Notes: generated from the sequence alone by a model not told the origin. A stretch of DNA of 64,000 nt from Mesorhizobium sp. PAMC28654 (GCF_020616515.1 NZ_CP085135.1:3968001-4032000), one strand, 5' to 3'; positions 27,565 to 36,512 are shown, numbered from the stretch's first letter. A program made the numbers and translations.

Positions 27565-28985
27565 CGTGCGCGCCTCAAATGGTTGATCAGGTCGATGCGA
27601 GTTATCAGGCCGACGAACTCGTCGCCGTCGAAGATGATGGCGACCTCGTTGCGGTCGAACACCGGCAGCAGCGCGTCCAGCGTCTGGCTCGCCTGCAGCG
27701 TGTGCAGATTGGAGGTCATCGCCGTGCGCACCGGGCCGTTGAAGCGCTCCCAGCGGCCGTCATGCGGGCCTTCGACCTTGGCCAGGATGTCGCTTTCGTC
27801 GACGATGCCGATCAGCTTGCCGTTATCCAGCACCGGCAGTTGCGAGACATCGGAACGGCGCATGCGGCCATAGGCGTTGAGCAGGCTTTCGTCGGGACCC
27901 ACGGAGACGGTGTCGCCGGTGCGATGCGAGCGCATCACCAGGTCGCGCAGATCGCCGTGCTGTTCCTGCTCGGCAAGGCCTTGCTCGGCCAGCCAGAAAT
28001 CGTCGAACACCTTCGACAGGTATTTGTTGCCGCTGTCGCAGACGAAGGTAACCACCCGCTTGGGCACCGTCTGCTCGCGGCAATAGCGCAGGGCGGCCGA
28101 CAGCAGCGTGCCCGAGGACGAGCCGGCGAGAATGCCTTCCTTCGACAGGAGATCGCGCACCGCCAGCATGCTCTGCTTGTCGGGGATGGAATAGGCCTTC
28201 TTGACCAGCGACAGGTCGGCATTGGGCGGCACGAAATCCTCGCCGATGCCTTCCACCGTCCAGCTGCCGGCTTCTTCCATCTTGCCGGTCTTGATCAGCG
28301 GCGCCAGTACCGAACCAACGGGATCGGCCAGCACCATCTCGGTCTTCGGCGAGACCTTCGCAAAATAGCGGCCAAGCCCGGTCAGCGTGCCGCCGGAGCC
28401 GACGCCGACGACCACGGCATCGACGTCGCCATCGAGCTGCGAAAAGATTTCCGGGCCGGTCGTCGTCTCATGCGCCAGCGGATTGGCCGGGTTGGCGAAC
28501 TGGTTGGCATAGAAGGCGCCGGGCACTTCAGCCGCGATCTTTTCGGCCATGTCCTGATAATATTCGGCATGACCCTTGCCGACATCGGAGCGGGTCATGC
28601 GTACTTCGGCACCCAGCGCCCGCAGATGCTGGATTTTTTCGCGCGACATCTTGTCGGGCACGACCAGCACGATCCGGTAGCCCTTGGGAATGCCGACCTG
28701 AGCGAGGCCGAGCCCGGTATTGCCGGCCGTCGCCTCGACGATGGTGCCGCCGCGCCTGAGCTTGCCCTCCCTCTCGGCGGCGGCGATCATCGAAAGCGCG
28801 ATGCGGTCCTTGATCGAGCCGCCGGGATTCTGGCTTTCGAGCTTGATGAACAGCCGGCATTTTCCGGTGTCGAATTTGGTCAGCTCGACCACCGGCGTCT
28901 GGCCGATCAAATCGAGAACCGACGCATAGGGGGGACGCAGGCGGGATGATGCACTGTCGGGTGCGGCGGTCTTGTGCTCGCTCAT
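27561..28985 (-). CDS. Cystathionine beta-synthase with C-terminal CBS domains
   Basis: A 474-residue fold-type II PLP enzyme: the cofactor Lys is in NPGGSIKDRIALSM (about residue 54), the phosphate-binding loop is EATAGNTGLG, and the C-terminal 130 residues form two CBS domains (VSQLPVLDNGKLIGIVDESD, VFDRNEVAIIFDGDEFVG). It condenses serine and homocysteine to cystathionine; the CBS pair may sense AdoMet or nucleotides. ATG 28985 has GGAGC upstream; a TTG at 29006 would add seven residues. With the following gene it makes a complete reverse trans-sulfuration unit. Confidence 0.9.
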
Positions 28986-29134
28986 GCTCGATGCTCCATG
29001 GGTCAAGCAGCCGCCTCGGGGCAGAGCGGCAGCCTATCCTCTTTTCCAGCCGTTTGTCGCGGGAAAGAAGATAGATCGTGCCAATCAGGCGGCCAGATGA
29101 GGAATGAAATTCCGGTTTGCGCCGCGCGTAGCCT

Positions 29135-30475
29135 CTAACCCAGCAATTGCTTGCTCAGCCTGGCGCATTGGACGCGAATGTCGGGGATGGCATCGATCTC
29201 GAAGAATGTGCCCCGCGTCAGCGGGCCGACGGCGAGGATCTTTTTGGAAACCGTGCCGTCGCCGGAAATGATTTCGCAATTGGCTGACACATCGAGACCG
29301 ATCCTCATGGGGTCAGGCCGCGCCAACCCGCGGTCGACCAGTGAGCGCACCACGCTGTTCGACGAGGTCGAGATGTCCCGGACGATGCCGCTGCAGTCGT
29401 AGATACGGGCAACCTCGAATGTTTCGAGGCGCTGGGTGTGGCGCGACTGGACCTGCACCGTGACCTGATCGTCGGCCTCTATGCCGACCACGCGGCCGGC
29501 GACAAGCCGAATGCGGCCGGATTGCACGGCCTCGGTCACCCTGGCGTAGACTTCCGGCGCCATGCGATGGCGGTGGATGTCCCACCAGGCCTTGGTGTGT
29601 TCGACAAAGCGGCGCTTGGCGGAAGCCGGCCAGTTCTGCCAGATCTTCTGGTTGAACGGCCGCAATCCGTCGACGACGTCGCGCCAGTCCCTGCCTGCCT
29701 TCTGGTTCTCCCGGATCAGGTCGCGGAACCAGCCGACGAAGTAGGAAAGCTGGGTGCCCAGGGGAATGTCGGCGACGTCGAGCTTGATCGGATTGCCCTT
29801 GCGATGCGGCGACGGCAGCAGGCCACGCCTGGACACCGCGATGATGTCGCCACGATGGCCGCGCTGCTCGAGCGCCAGGAACGCGTCGACCATGCTCAGT
29901 CCCGTGCCCAGCACCATGACGCTTGCGTCAGGGGGAAGCGCGGTATCGGCTTCCGACCCCATCCTTATGGCGTGCCCCTGGGCTGGCATCTCGTCATGGC
30001 CGGTGGCCAGAATAGCCAGGTGCGCGACGACGCTGGTGCCATTGGCCAAGGTCACCTCGACGCCGGATGTGGTGGGCGTGATTGACCGGCTCTCCTCGCG
30101 GATCAGCCGAAGCCGTCCTGTCTGCTGCTCTCGCGCCTCGAGATCGTCGAGCAATTCCCCAAGGTAGCGGGCATAGACGCTGCGCGGCGCGTAGACCGGC
30201 ACCTGATCCGCCGTTGCAAGGCCGCGTTCCAGCAGCCAGCGCCAGAAATTGCCGGGATCGTCCGCATAGGCGCTCATGCCGGCGGCACTGACATTCAGCA
30301 CATGCGCGGAGAGCAACGTCGAATAGGCGATGCCCTGGCCGAAATGCGGGCGTTTCTCGATCAGTGTCACGCGCAGATCGGGATTGGGTGATTTCAGCAG
30401 ATGCGCGGCCAGCACGACGCCACTGGCGCCGCCGCCGACAATGATGATGGAGTTCGCGCGCCCGGTCATGCGCAT
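29135..30475 (-). CDS. YdhS-like FAD/NAD(P)-binding protein
   Basis: A 446-residue flavoprotein with N-terminal FAD motif IIIVGGGASGVVLAAHLL (about residues 9-26), then FGQGIAYST and LNVSAAGMSAYADDP, which are characteristic of the COG4529/YdhS family, and a second nucleotide motif VMVLGTGLSMVDAFLAL near residue 185. The reaction is unknown. It follows the Rrf2 regulator gene by 25 bp on the same strand, so both are likely one transcript next to the organosulfur genes. ATG codons at 30475 and 30469 are both possible starts; no good Shine-Dalgarno was seen. Confidence 0.8.
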   Translation of the reverse strand: MRMTGRANSIIIVGGGASGVVLAAHLLKSPNPDLRVTLIEKRPHFGQGIAYSTLLSAHVLNVSAAGMSAYADDPGNFWRWLLERGLATADQVPVYAPRSVYARYLGELLDDLEAREQQTGRLRLIREESRSITPTTSGVEVTLANGTSVVAHLAILATGHDEMPAQGHAIRMGSEADTALPPDASVMVLGTGLSMVDAFLALEQRGHRGDIIAVSRRGLLPSPHRKGNPIKLDVADIPLGTQLSYFVGWFRDLIRENQKAGRDWRDVVDGLRPFNQKIWQNWPASAKRRFVEHTKAWWDIHRHRMAPEVYARVTEAVQSGRIRLVAGRVVGIEADDQVTVQVQSRHTQRLETFEVARIYDCSGIVRDISTSSNSVVRSLVDRGLARPDPMRIGLDVSANCEIISGDGTVSKKILAVGPLTRGTFFEIDAIPDIRVQCARLSKQLLG

Positions 30476-30500
30476 GCCAACCGCGTGCGAAGCGCCAGCG

Positions 30501-30950
30501 TCAGGCCTGGACCTTCACCGCGACCGGAAGGTCGTCGATGGCGATGTCGCGCATCTCGGCGAGGCTGCGGTTGTCCAGCACCTCGGCGATTGCCTGCCTT
30601 ACTTCCAGCATCAGATGTCGGACTTGGCATGTCGCCTCATTGCAGTCTTCACAGCGCTGATACTGGGTGCGGCTGGCACAGGGAATGGGGGCCAGCGGCC
30701 CGTCGAGGACGCGCACGACATGGCCGACCTTGATTTCATCGGCCGGCCGGGCAAGACGATAGCCGCCATCCTTGCCCTTGCGGCTCTGGACGAAACCGGC
30801 ATTGCGCAGCTCCCCCAGGATGGCATCGAGAAACTTCTTCGGGATGTTGTTGCCGGTGGCGACGTCGTTGACGAAAGCAAGCTCTCCGGCGGGTAATTGC
30901 GCGAGGTGCACCAGCGCCTTGAGGCCGTACTTGCCCTTTTTTGTGAGCAT
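30501..30950 (-). CDS. Rrf2-family transcriptional regulator with four cysteines
   Basis: A 149-residue winged-helix Rrf2 protein (MLTKKGKYGLKALVHLA; recognition region NIPKKFLDAILGELRNAG; wing KGKDGGYRLARP). A Cys cluster with spacing C-x8-C-x2-C-x4-C lies at about residues 107-124 (PCASR, RCEDC, ATCQV), near where IscR/NsrR/RirA bind Fe-S clusters. The N-terminus also resembles CymR, the cysteine regulator of Firmicutes. Its place beside tauABC/ssuADCB suggests control of sulfur supply. The upstream region carries inverted repeats (31047-31072 and 31278-31298) that may be its sites. Confidence 0.88.
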   Translation of the reverse strand: MLTKKGKYGLKALVHLAQLPAGELAFVNDVATGNNIPKKFLDAILGELRNAGFVQSRKGKDGGYRLARPADEIKVGHVVRVLDGPLAPIPCASRTQYQRCEDCNEATCQVRHLMLEVRQAIAEVLDNRSLAEMRDIAIDDLPVAVKVQA

Positions 30951-31046
30951 GAAATCAAAATTTCTCTGTCATGCGAAGGCACCAGGCCATCCGCGTCAAA
31001 ATCCACAGCGCTCCGGTGGATCGCCACCAGGACCAGCCCATCTTCA

Positions 31047-31072
31047 TAGATAAATTCTAGCGACATTATCTA
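31047..31072. promoter_or_regulatory. Dyad TAGATAA-N12-TTATCTA upstream of rrf2
   Basis: Perfect 7-bp inverted arms with a 12-nt spacer, about 97 bp before the rrf2 start codon. It shares the GATAA/TTATC half sites with the dyad at 31278-31298. A candidate regulator site. Confidence 0.5.
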
Positions 31073-31277
31073 CAAGCCAAGAAACGTTGATTTTGCTTCG
31101 TTTTCAAGCCGCTGCGGCCATTTTAGCCTGCTTTTGTGCCATTCAGGACACAGAATTGCGGCAGGAGGCAAGCGGCGCGAGTGTAGGCGGCACGAGCGAC
31201 TTCGAAGGCCGATGCGTGCCGCGAGCGATCGCAGGCGTGTGATGGTCGCTCATCGTCCTCTCCAACTCCCTAATGTC

Positions 31278-31298
31278 GATAAGAATACTATACTTATC
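31278..31298. promoter_or_regulatory. Dyad GATAAG-N9-CTTATC
   Basis: The arms are perfect and the spacer itself contains ATA-C-TAT, so only one pair in the 21-bp dyad is mismatched. It lies midway in the rrf2/tauA divergent region. A candidate operator, related to the dyad at 31047-31072. Confidence 0.5.
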
Positions 31299-31322
31299 TC
31301 CGAACACGTGGAAAGTGTTTTC

Positions 31323-31350
31323 AATTCCCAGGCCGCAAACGGTGGGAATT
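31323..31350. promoter_or_regulatory. Inverted repeat AATTCCCA-N12-TGGGAATT
   Basis: Perfect 8-bp arms around a 12-nt spacer in the rrf2/tauA intergenic region. It could be a DNA-binding site or, if transcribed, a hairpin in the tauA leader. Confidence 0.4.
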
Positions 31351-31565
31351 TGCCGTCACGGCCGCCGGAGTAGAAAATTGACGACGATATGGACGGCGTC
31401 TGTCAAACCGGCGGCGACACGCCAGCCTTGCATATCCATCAATGAGCCAAGCCTGCCTTATCCCCCAGGGGCGGGAAAAGCCTCTTACAGCCGCCGAATC
31501 CGCTTTGCGCGGCTGCGGCAGGTAACTTTTTTCCAACGAACCCGCTCTGACTAGAAGGATTTAAC

Positions 31566-31582
31566 TCTACAAGGACGATAGA
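31566..31582. promoter_or_regulatory. TCTAC-N7-ATAGA motif upstream of tauA
   Basis: The motif ends 54 bp before the tauA start codon. The same spaced motif is found upstream of ssuA (35468-35484), which suggests a shared regulator of the two sulfonate operons. Confidence 0.4.
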
Positions 31583-31636
31583 ATTAACCGACTATGGAAG
31601 GGCAATCCGGTTTTCCCTGTTTTCATGGAGCCTTTC

Positions 31637-32650
31637 ATGTCCACCATTTCGCGACGCATCATTCTCCTGTCGTCGGCGGCATTTGCCGGCGCCGCCTTCC
31701 TCGGCCCGGCCGTAGCGCAGGATCTCAAGATCACCATCGGCTACCAGACGGTGGTCGAGCCCTCGAAAGTGCCGCAAGCCGACGGTACTTATGAAAAGGC
31801 AACCAAGGCTACCATCGACTGGCGGAAATTCGATTCCGGCGCCGACGTCATTGCCGCCGTTGCTTCCGGCTCCGTCGATATCGGCTATGTCGGATCGAGC
31901 CCGCTGGCGGCCGCGGCCAGCCGCGAGCTTCCCATCCAGACCATCTACGTTGTCGGCCTAATCGGAGAATCCGAAGCGCTCGTCGCCCGCGACGGCGCCG
32001 GCATCGAGAAGGTCAGCGACCTCGCCGGCAAGAAAGTAGCCGTGCCTTTCGTTTCGACGACGCATTACAGCCTGCTCGCCGCGCTGAAGCACGAGAATGT
32101 CGACCCGAAGTCGGTGCAGATCCTCAATCTGCGGCCACCGGAGATCGCGGCCGCCTTCGCGCGCGGCGACATCGATGCGGCTTACGTCTGGGATCCCGCG
32201 CTCGGCCAGATCAAGACGACGGGCAAGGTCGTGCTGAACTCCTCGCAGGTCGCCGCATGGGGTGCGCCGACCTTCGACGCCTGGATCGTTCGGACCGACT
32301 TTGCAGAGAAGAACCCGGAAGCAGTGCGCGACTTCGTCAAGGTGACGGGCGCTGCCTATGCAGACTTCCTGGCCAAGCCGGATGCGTGGTCCGTGTCGTC
32401 GCCGCAGGCCGCGGCAATCGCCAAGATCACCGGCGCCAAGCTGGAGGAAGTGCCGCAGCTGCTCAAGGGCTATGTCTTCCCGACGCTCGAAGAGCAGGCA
32501 TCGGACAAGTTCCTCGGCGGCGGTACGGTGAAGGCGATCGAGGCGGCATCAGCCTTCCTCAAGGAACAGGGCAAGATCGACGCGGTGCTGCCCGACTATT
32601 CGAAATATGTCTCGTCGAAATACGTCACCGAGGCGCTGGCTTCGAACTGA
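31637..32650 (+). CDS. tauA: Taurine ABC transporter substrate-binding protein
   Basis: A 337-residue periplasmic protein with a signal peptide (RRIILLSSAAFAGAAFL, cleavage after AVAQ). The stretches IGYQTVVEPSKVPQADG, WRKFDSGADV, GSSPLAAAA, STTHYSLLAALKH and WGAPTFDAWIV match E. coli TauA well. It binds taurine or related sulfonates. ATG 31637 has GGAG 6 bp upstream; an ATG at 31625 is possible but lacks spacing. It is the first gene of tauABC. Confidence 0.92.
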   Translation: MSTISRRIILLSSAAFAGAAFLGPAVAQDLKITIGYQTVVEPSKVPQADGTYEKATKATIDWRKFDSGADVIAAVASGSVDIGYVGSSPLAAAASRELPIQTIYVVGLIGESEALVARDGAGIEKVSDLAGKKVAVPFVSTTHYSLLAALKHENVDPKSVQILNLRPPEIAAAFARGDIDAAYVWDPALGQIKTTGKVVLNSSQVAAWGAPTFDAWIVRTDFAEKNPEAVRDFVKVTGAAYADFLAKPDAWSVSSPQAAAIAKITGAKLEEVPQLLKGYVFPTLEEQASDKFLGGGTVKAIEAASAFLKEQGKIDAVLPDYSKYVSSKYVTEALASN

Positions 32651-32806
32651 ACGCAGGGGTCGTGGAACCGGTCCGTTCCGGCTTCATGCGCCCGACTGAA
32701 CGCGCGCGGTTCTCTTCCCTGACGCCGCGTGCTGCCTGCCCCGGACCCGCCGACGAGGGGTGGTCCGGGGCAGGTGGATTTTCATCCAATCTCCTGCGAG
32801 GGCTTG

Positions 32807-33580
32807 ATGCCACATCTCGTGCTAGACAGAGTCTCCGTCCATTATGAGGGCCAGCCGGCGCCCGCCGTGGAGCGCGTGTCGATCGATGTCGCCAAGGGCG
32901 ACTTCGTGGTCCTTGTCGGCCGCTCGGGCTGTGGCAAGACCTCGCTGCTCAATGTCGCCGCCGGTCTTGTGGCGCCAGCGCGCGGGAGCGCTGCCATCAA
33001 CGGCAAGCCGATCACCGCGCCGGGCTCGGACCGGGCCGTGGTGTTCCAGAACGATGCTTTGTTTCCATGGCTGACGGCGCGCGAGAATGTTGCTTTCGCG
33101 CTGCGCCTGCGCGGTATCCGGCCAAGCGAACGGGCACGCCGCGCCGATGAGCTTCTGGCGCTGGTGAAGCTGGCCGAGGCCGGTGACAAGCACATCTGGG
33201 AGCTGTCCGGAGGCATGCGTCAGCGCGTCGGCCTTGCCCGGGCGCTCGCCGCCGAACCCGAATTCCTGCTGCTCGACGAGCCGCTCGGTGCACTCGACGC
33301 GCTGACGCGCGAACGCATGCAGACGACGTTGCTCGACCTGTGGACGGCAAGCCGGGTCGGCGTGCTGATGGTGACGCATGGCATCGAGGAGGCGCTGGTT
33401 CTCGCCACCCGCATCGTGGTGCTGGCCCCCGGGCCCGGTCGCGTGGTGCGGACCTTCGAACCCGGTTTCAGCCGACGCTACGCGGCTGGCGAAGCCATTC
33501 GCGCGATCAAGGCCGATCCAGCCTTCGCGGCGGCGCGCGGCGAGCTGACCGACGCCATCTTCGAGGGAGAGGCGGCATGA
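32807..33580 (+). CDS. tauB: Taurine ABC transporter ATP-binding protein
   Basis: A 257-residue ABC ATPase of the nitrate/sulfonate/taurine class: Walker A GRSGCGKTS (about residue 40), signature LSGGMRQRVGLARAL, Walker [18 protein letters not shown], switch MVTHGIEEAL. It energises taurine import with TauA and TauC. GAGGG lies before ATG 32807. Its stop overlaps the tauC start (ATGA). Confidence 0.92.
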   Translation: MPHLVLDRVSVHYEGQPAPAVERVSIDVAKGDFVVLVGRSGCGKTSLLNVAAGLVAPARGSAAINGKPITAPGSDRAVVFQNDALFPWLTARENVAFALRLRGIRPSERARRADELLALVKLAEAGDKHIWELSGGMRQRVGLARALAAEPEFLLLDEPLGALDALTRERMQTTLLDLWTASRVGVLMVTHGIEEALVLATRIVVLAPGPGRVVRTFEPGFSRRYAAGEAIRAIKADPAFAAARGELTDAIFEGEAA

Positions 33581-34437
33581 CCATTTCCTCCTATACGGAA
33601 CGGCCGAGCCACAAGATCGATGAGGCCGAACGCCTTTCGGTGCCATGGTCCAGGCCCAGCCGGAAGCGCAAAGGTGTTTCGGCACGCATGGTCAGCGCCG
33701 TCACCATCCTGGTGGTGCTGGCGGTTTGGGCGCTGTCGGCACGCCTGCAGCTGGTGTCGCCGGTGTTTCTGCCGTCGCCCGTTGCCGTCTGGAACAAGTT
33801 CATCATCGTGGCTCGCGACGGCTTCGTCGACGCGACGCTGCTCCAGCACATCATCGCCAGCCTGGGCCGAGTGTTTGCCGCGCTGATCGCGGCCATCGTC
33901 GTCGGCGTGCCGGTCGGCCTGGCCATCGGCATCAGCACGATCGGACGCGGCATCTTCGATCCGCTGCTGGAATTCCTGCGGCCGATCCCGCCGCTCGCCT
34001 ATCTGCCGCTGGTGATCATCTGGTTCGGCATCGGCGAGCCGTCCAAGATCCTGGTGATTGCCATCGCCATGCTGGCGCCGGTTGCACTGTCGACCGCGTC
34101 AGGCGTTCGCGGTGTCTCGCAGGAACGTGTCAACGCGGCGCGCTCGCTTGGCGCCACTCGGCTGCAAGTGATCCGGCATGTGATCCTGCCCAGCGCGCTG
34201 CCCGCGATCCTGACCGGCTTGCGCATCGCGCTTGGCGCCGGCTGGTCGACACTGGTCGCCGCCGAACTGGTGGCCGCGACGCGTGGGCTCGGCTTCATGA
34301 TCCAGTCGGCCGCCCAGTTCCTCGTCACCGACGTGGTGGTGATGGGCATACTTGTGATCGCGGCCATCGCCTTCGTCCTCGAATTCACCATCCGCCGGAT
34401 CGAGCGCGTGCTCGTTCCATGGGCGGGGCGCGACTGA
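33577..34437 (+). CDS. tauC: Taurine ABC transporter permease
   Basis: A 286-residue membrane protein with about six transmembrane helices and the EAA loop typical of BPD permeases (AARSLGATRLQVIRHVILP near residue 190). It has a cytoplasmic N-terminal extension of about 35 residues rich in basic residues. It pairs with TauA and TauB. ATG 33577 overlaps the tauB stop. No tauD (taurine dioxygenase) gene follows; a carbonic-anhydrase-family gene comes next. Confidence 0.91.
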   Translation: MTISSYTERPSHKIDEAERLSVPWSRPSRKRKGVSARMVSAVTILVVLAVWALSARLQLVSPVFLPSPVAVWNKFIIVARDGFVDATLLQHIIASLGRVFAALIAAIVVGVPVGLAIGISTIGRGIFDPLLEFLRPIPPLAYLPLVIIWFGIGEPSKILVIAIAMLAPVALSTASGVRGVSQERVNAARSLGATRLQVIRHVILPSALPAILTGLRIALGAGWSTLVAAELVAATRGLGFMIQSAAQFLVTDVVVMGILVIAAIAFVLEFTIRRIERVLVPWAGRD

Positions 34438-34503
34438 CAACGGGGTCCTTTCAGAGGCTCGAACACCATCCATGTGCGACTGAACCCTCCAACGGAGACG
34501 ACC

Positions 34504-35100
34504 ATGTCGACAAAAGACAACTCGCGCATACTCAAGGAAGTTCTCGATGCCAACGCCGGCTACGCTGCCGATTTCGGCGACAAGAAGGATCTGGCACTGC
34601 CACCGGCGCGTGGCTTCGCCATCCTGACCTGCATGGATGCCCGGCTCGATCCGGCCAAATACCCCGGGCTTGCCGAGGGTGACGCGCATGTCATCCGCAA
34701 CGCCGGCGGCAGGGCAACCGACGACGCGATCCGCTCGCTCGTCATCTCGCACAAGCTGCTCGGCACCAATGAGTGGTTCGTGATCCACCACACCAATTGC
34801 GGCATGGAGCTGTTTTCCGACGAGATCATCGGCGATCTGCTGGAGGACAGCCTCGAAACCGCATCGTTCGACGGCAAGACCTGGAGCAACCCCAAGCACG
34901 GCCACGGCAGCGCGCACGGTCACTTCGTCAAATGGCACACGATCGGCGACCAGCAGGAAAGCGTCGAACAGGATGTCCGGCGCATCCGCGAGCATCCACT
35001 GGTACCCGGCCATATCCCGATCCACGGCTACATCTACGACGTGCACAGCGGACGCCTGGTCGAGGTCAAGCCAGCCACCGCCGCCGGCCGCGCGGTTTAG
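34504..35100 (+). CDS. Beta-carbonic anhydrase family protein (clade D-like; possible COS hydrolase)
   Basis: A 198-residue protein with the zinc site of beta-carbonic anhydrases: CMDARLD (about residue 44) and HHTNCGM (about residue 98), plus [10 protein letters not shown]. The compact length and insertions resemble clade D, which also holds the carbonyl sulfide hydrolase of Thiobacillus thioparus. CO2 hydration or a role in sulfur (COS/CS2) chemistry are both possible; the location between tauABC and ssuADCB favours a sulfur link, which is inference. GGAGA precedes ATG 34504. Confidence 0.85.
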   Translation: MSTKDNSRILKEVLDANAGYAADFGDKKDLALPPARGFAILTCMDARLDPAKYPGLAEGDAHVIRNAGGRATDDAIRSLVISHKLLGTNEWFVIHHTNCGMELFSDEIIGDLLEDSLETASFDGKTWSNPKHGHGSAHGHFVKWHTIGDQQESVEQDVRRIREHPLVPGHIPIHGYIYDVHSGRLVEVKPATAAGRAV

Positions 35101-35196
35101 AACCAATCACCGGGCCTGCCGGCGCGGCAGGCCCTCGGTCGAAGCAATGAAGCAACCACCCATGGGCAGCGGCAATCGAGAAACGGAGAGATGGCA

Positions 35197-35385
35197 ATGA
35201 CGCATTCCACAGCAGTGCTGTTCGCCCAGTTGGGCGCCTGGCTTCGCCAGCCCAAGCCAGGCGATAAACCGTCATCCGACAGCGAGGCCCGATCGCCGGC
35301 GCCCGTGCGCTGGGATGCCGAGCGCAACCGCCTTCCGCCGCGCGACGAGAGTTTCTACTGGGCCTGGCAATATTGGTCCCAGTGA
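35197..35385 (+). CDS. Small protein with Trp-rich tail in the sulfonate cluster
   Basis: A 62-residue protein without a signal peptide. The centre is hydrophilic and Pro-rich, the end reads RLPPRDESFYWAWQYWSQ. GGAGAG lies about 8 bp before ATG 35197 (an ATG at 35191 is too close to it). It lies between the carbonic-anhydrase-like gene and ssuA in the same orientation. The C-terminus is reminiscent of the small protein at 11453-11686. Function unknown. Confidence 0.6.
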   Translation: MTHSTAVLFAQLGAWLRQPKPGDKPSSDSEARSPAPVRWDAERNRLPPRDESFYWAWQYWSQ

Positions 35386-35467
35386 TGCTCCGTCCTGATT
35401 TGCGCCTCGTTCCGGCTCATTGTGGAAAACAATTCCAAAATATCCCGGCAAGTAGCAAAATCGTTTC

Positions 35468-35484
35468 TCTACTAAATTTATAGA
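35468..35484. promoter_or_regulatory. TCTAC-N7-ATAGA motif upstream of ssuA
   Basis: An imperfect dyad with the same fixed positions as the motif upstream of tauA (31566-31582). It ends 74 bp before the ssuA start, in an AT-rich part of the 173-bp intergenic region. Confidence 0.4.
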
Positions 35485-35558
35485 CCTACCTAGCCTGATC
35501 CCAGTTCCGGCCCGGCGCGAGATTTCCCGCGCTGTTTCCGGATTGAAGGAGTGGGATC

Positions 35559-36512
35559 ATGTTCAATCTGACGCGACGTGCTTTCGGCGCCGGCCTGCTT
35601 GCCGCAAGCATCGGCCTTTCATTCAGCGCCACGGCGCAGGAGCTGAAACAGCTCAACATCGGCTACCAGAAAACCGGACTGCCGGTCATCGCCAGGCAGC
35701 AACAGGTGATCGAGAAGGCGCTGGGCGACAAGGGCATCACGGTGAAGTGGGTCGAATTCTCGGCCGGGCCGCCCCTGGTGGAGGCCCTCAATGTCGGCGC
35801 CGTGAATGTCGGCTGGACCGGCGACGCACCGCCGATCTTCGGCCAATCGGCCGGCGCAAACATCGTCTATGCGGCGGCACTTCCCTCCAATGGCGACGGC
35901 GAGGCGATTTTCGTCAAGCCCGCTTCGCCTGTTCAGTCGGTCGCCGATCTCAAAGGCAAACGGGTCGGCGTCGGCAAAGGCACCAGCGCGCACAATCTGC
36001 TCGTCGCGGCACTGGAAAAGGCCGGCATTCCTTTCGATCAGGTCACACCGGTCTATCTCAGCCCGGCGGATGCGGCCGCCGCCTTCGCCAGCGACCAGAT
36101 CGATGCATGGGCCGTATGGGACCCCTTCTTCGCCATCGCCGAAACGCGCTATCAGCCGCGCGTGCTGGCCCGCTCCAGCGACGTGCTCAAAGTGAACACC
36201 TATTTCATCGCCAACAAGGATTTTGCCAAGGCGCATCCCGAGGTCATCACCACGACCATCGCGGCCCTCGGTGAAGCAGCGAAATGGGCTGACCAGAACC
36301 GCGACAAGGTGGCCGCCGCCCTGCATGAGGTGACCGGGGTGCCGCTCGACGCACAGACAATTGCCGCCAACCGCAGCAAATTCGGCATCTTTCCGATCAC
36401 CGACGAGATCATCGCCGGCCAGCAGGCGACAGCCGACCGCTTCTACAAGCTCGGCCTGATCCCGAAAGCGGTCCGGATCTCCGACGCGGTGTGGACCGCA
36501 CCGGGCAACTGA
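35559..36512 (+). CDS. ssuA: Aliphatic sulfonate ABC transporter substrate-binding protein
   Basis: A 317-residue periplasmic protein: signal peptide (FGAGLLAASIGLSFSATAQ), then LNIGYQKTGLPVIARQQ, WTGDAPPIFGQSAGA, GKGTSAHNLLVAALEKAG and WAVWDPFFAIAETRY, all typical of SsuA. It binds alkanesulfonates. AAGGAG lies upstream of the ATG. ssuD follows after 72 bp. Confidence 0.92.
   Translation: MFNLTRRAFGAGLLAASIGLSFSATAQELKQLNIGYQKTGLPVIARQQQVIEKALGDKGITVKWVEFSAGPPLVEALNVGAVNVGWTGDAPPIFGQSAGANIVYAAALPSNGDGEAIFVKPASPVQSVADLKGKRVGVGKGTSAHNLLVAALEKAGIPFDQVTPVYLSPADAAAAFASDQIDAWAVWDPFFAIAETRYQPRVLARSSDVLKVNTYFIANKDFAKAHPEVITTTIAALGEAAKWADQNRDKVAAALHEVTGVPLDAQTIAANRSKFGIFPITDEIIAGQQATADRFYKLGLIPKAVRISDAVWTAPGN

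Larger units (their letters stand above)
30951..31636. promoter_or_regulatory. 686-bp divergent control region between rrf2 and tauA
   Basis: A long non-coding stretch, AT-richer than the genes around it. It holds GAAAT-N4-ATTTC next to the Rrf2 start codon (30951-30964), the dyads at 31047-31072, 31278-31298 and 31323-31350, and the TCTAC-N7-ATAGA motif at 31566-31582. A hairpin CAGCCGC...GCGGCTG lies near 31488-31516. No ORF with family-like features or clear Shine-Dalgarno was seen. Confidence 0.6.

Noticed and set aside
31440..31560. Possible SAM-type riboswitch before tauA
   Set aside because: One hairpin is present but I could not match the SAM-II core; not supported.
31592..31777. Small frame opposite the tauA start
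   Set aside because: It overlaps the tauA signal peptide in antisense and has no supporting features.
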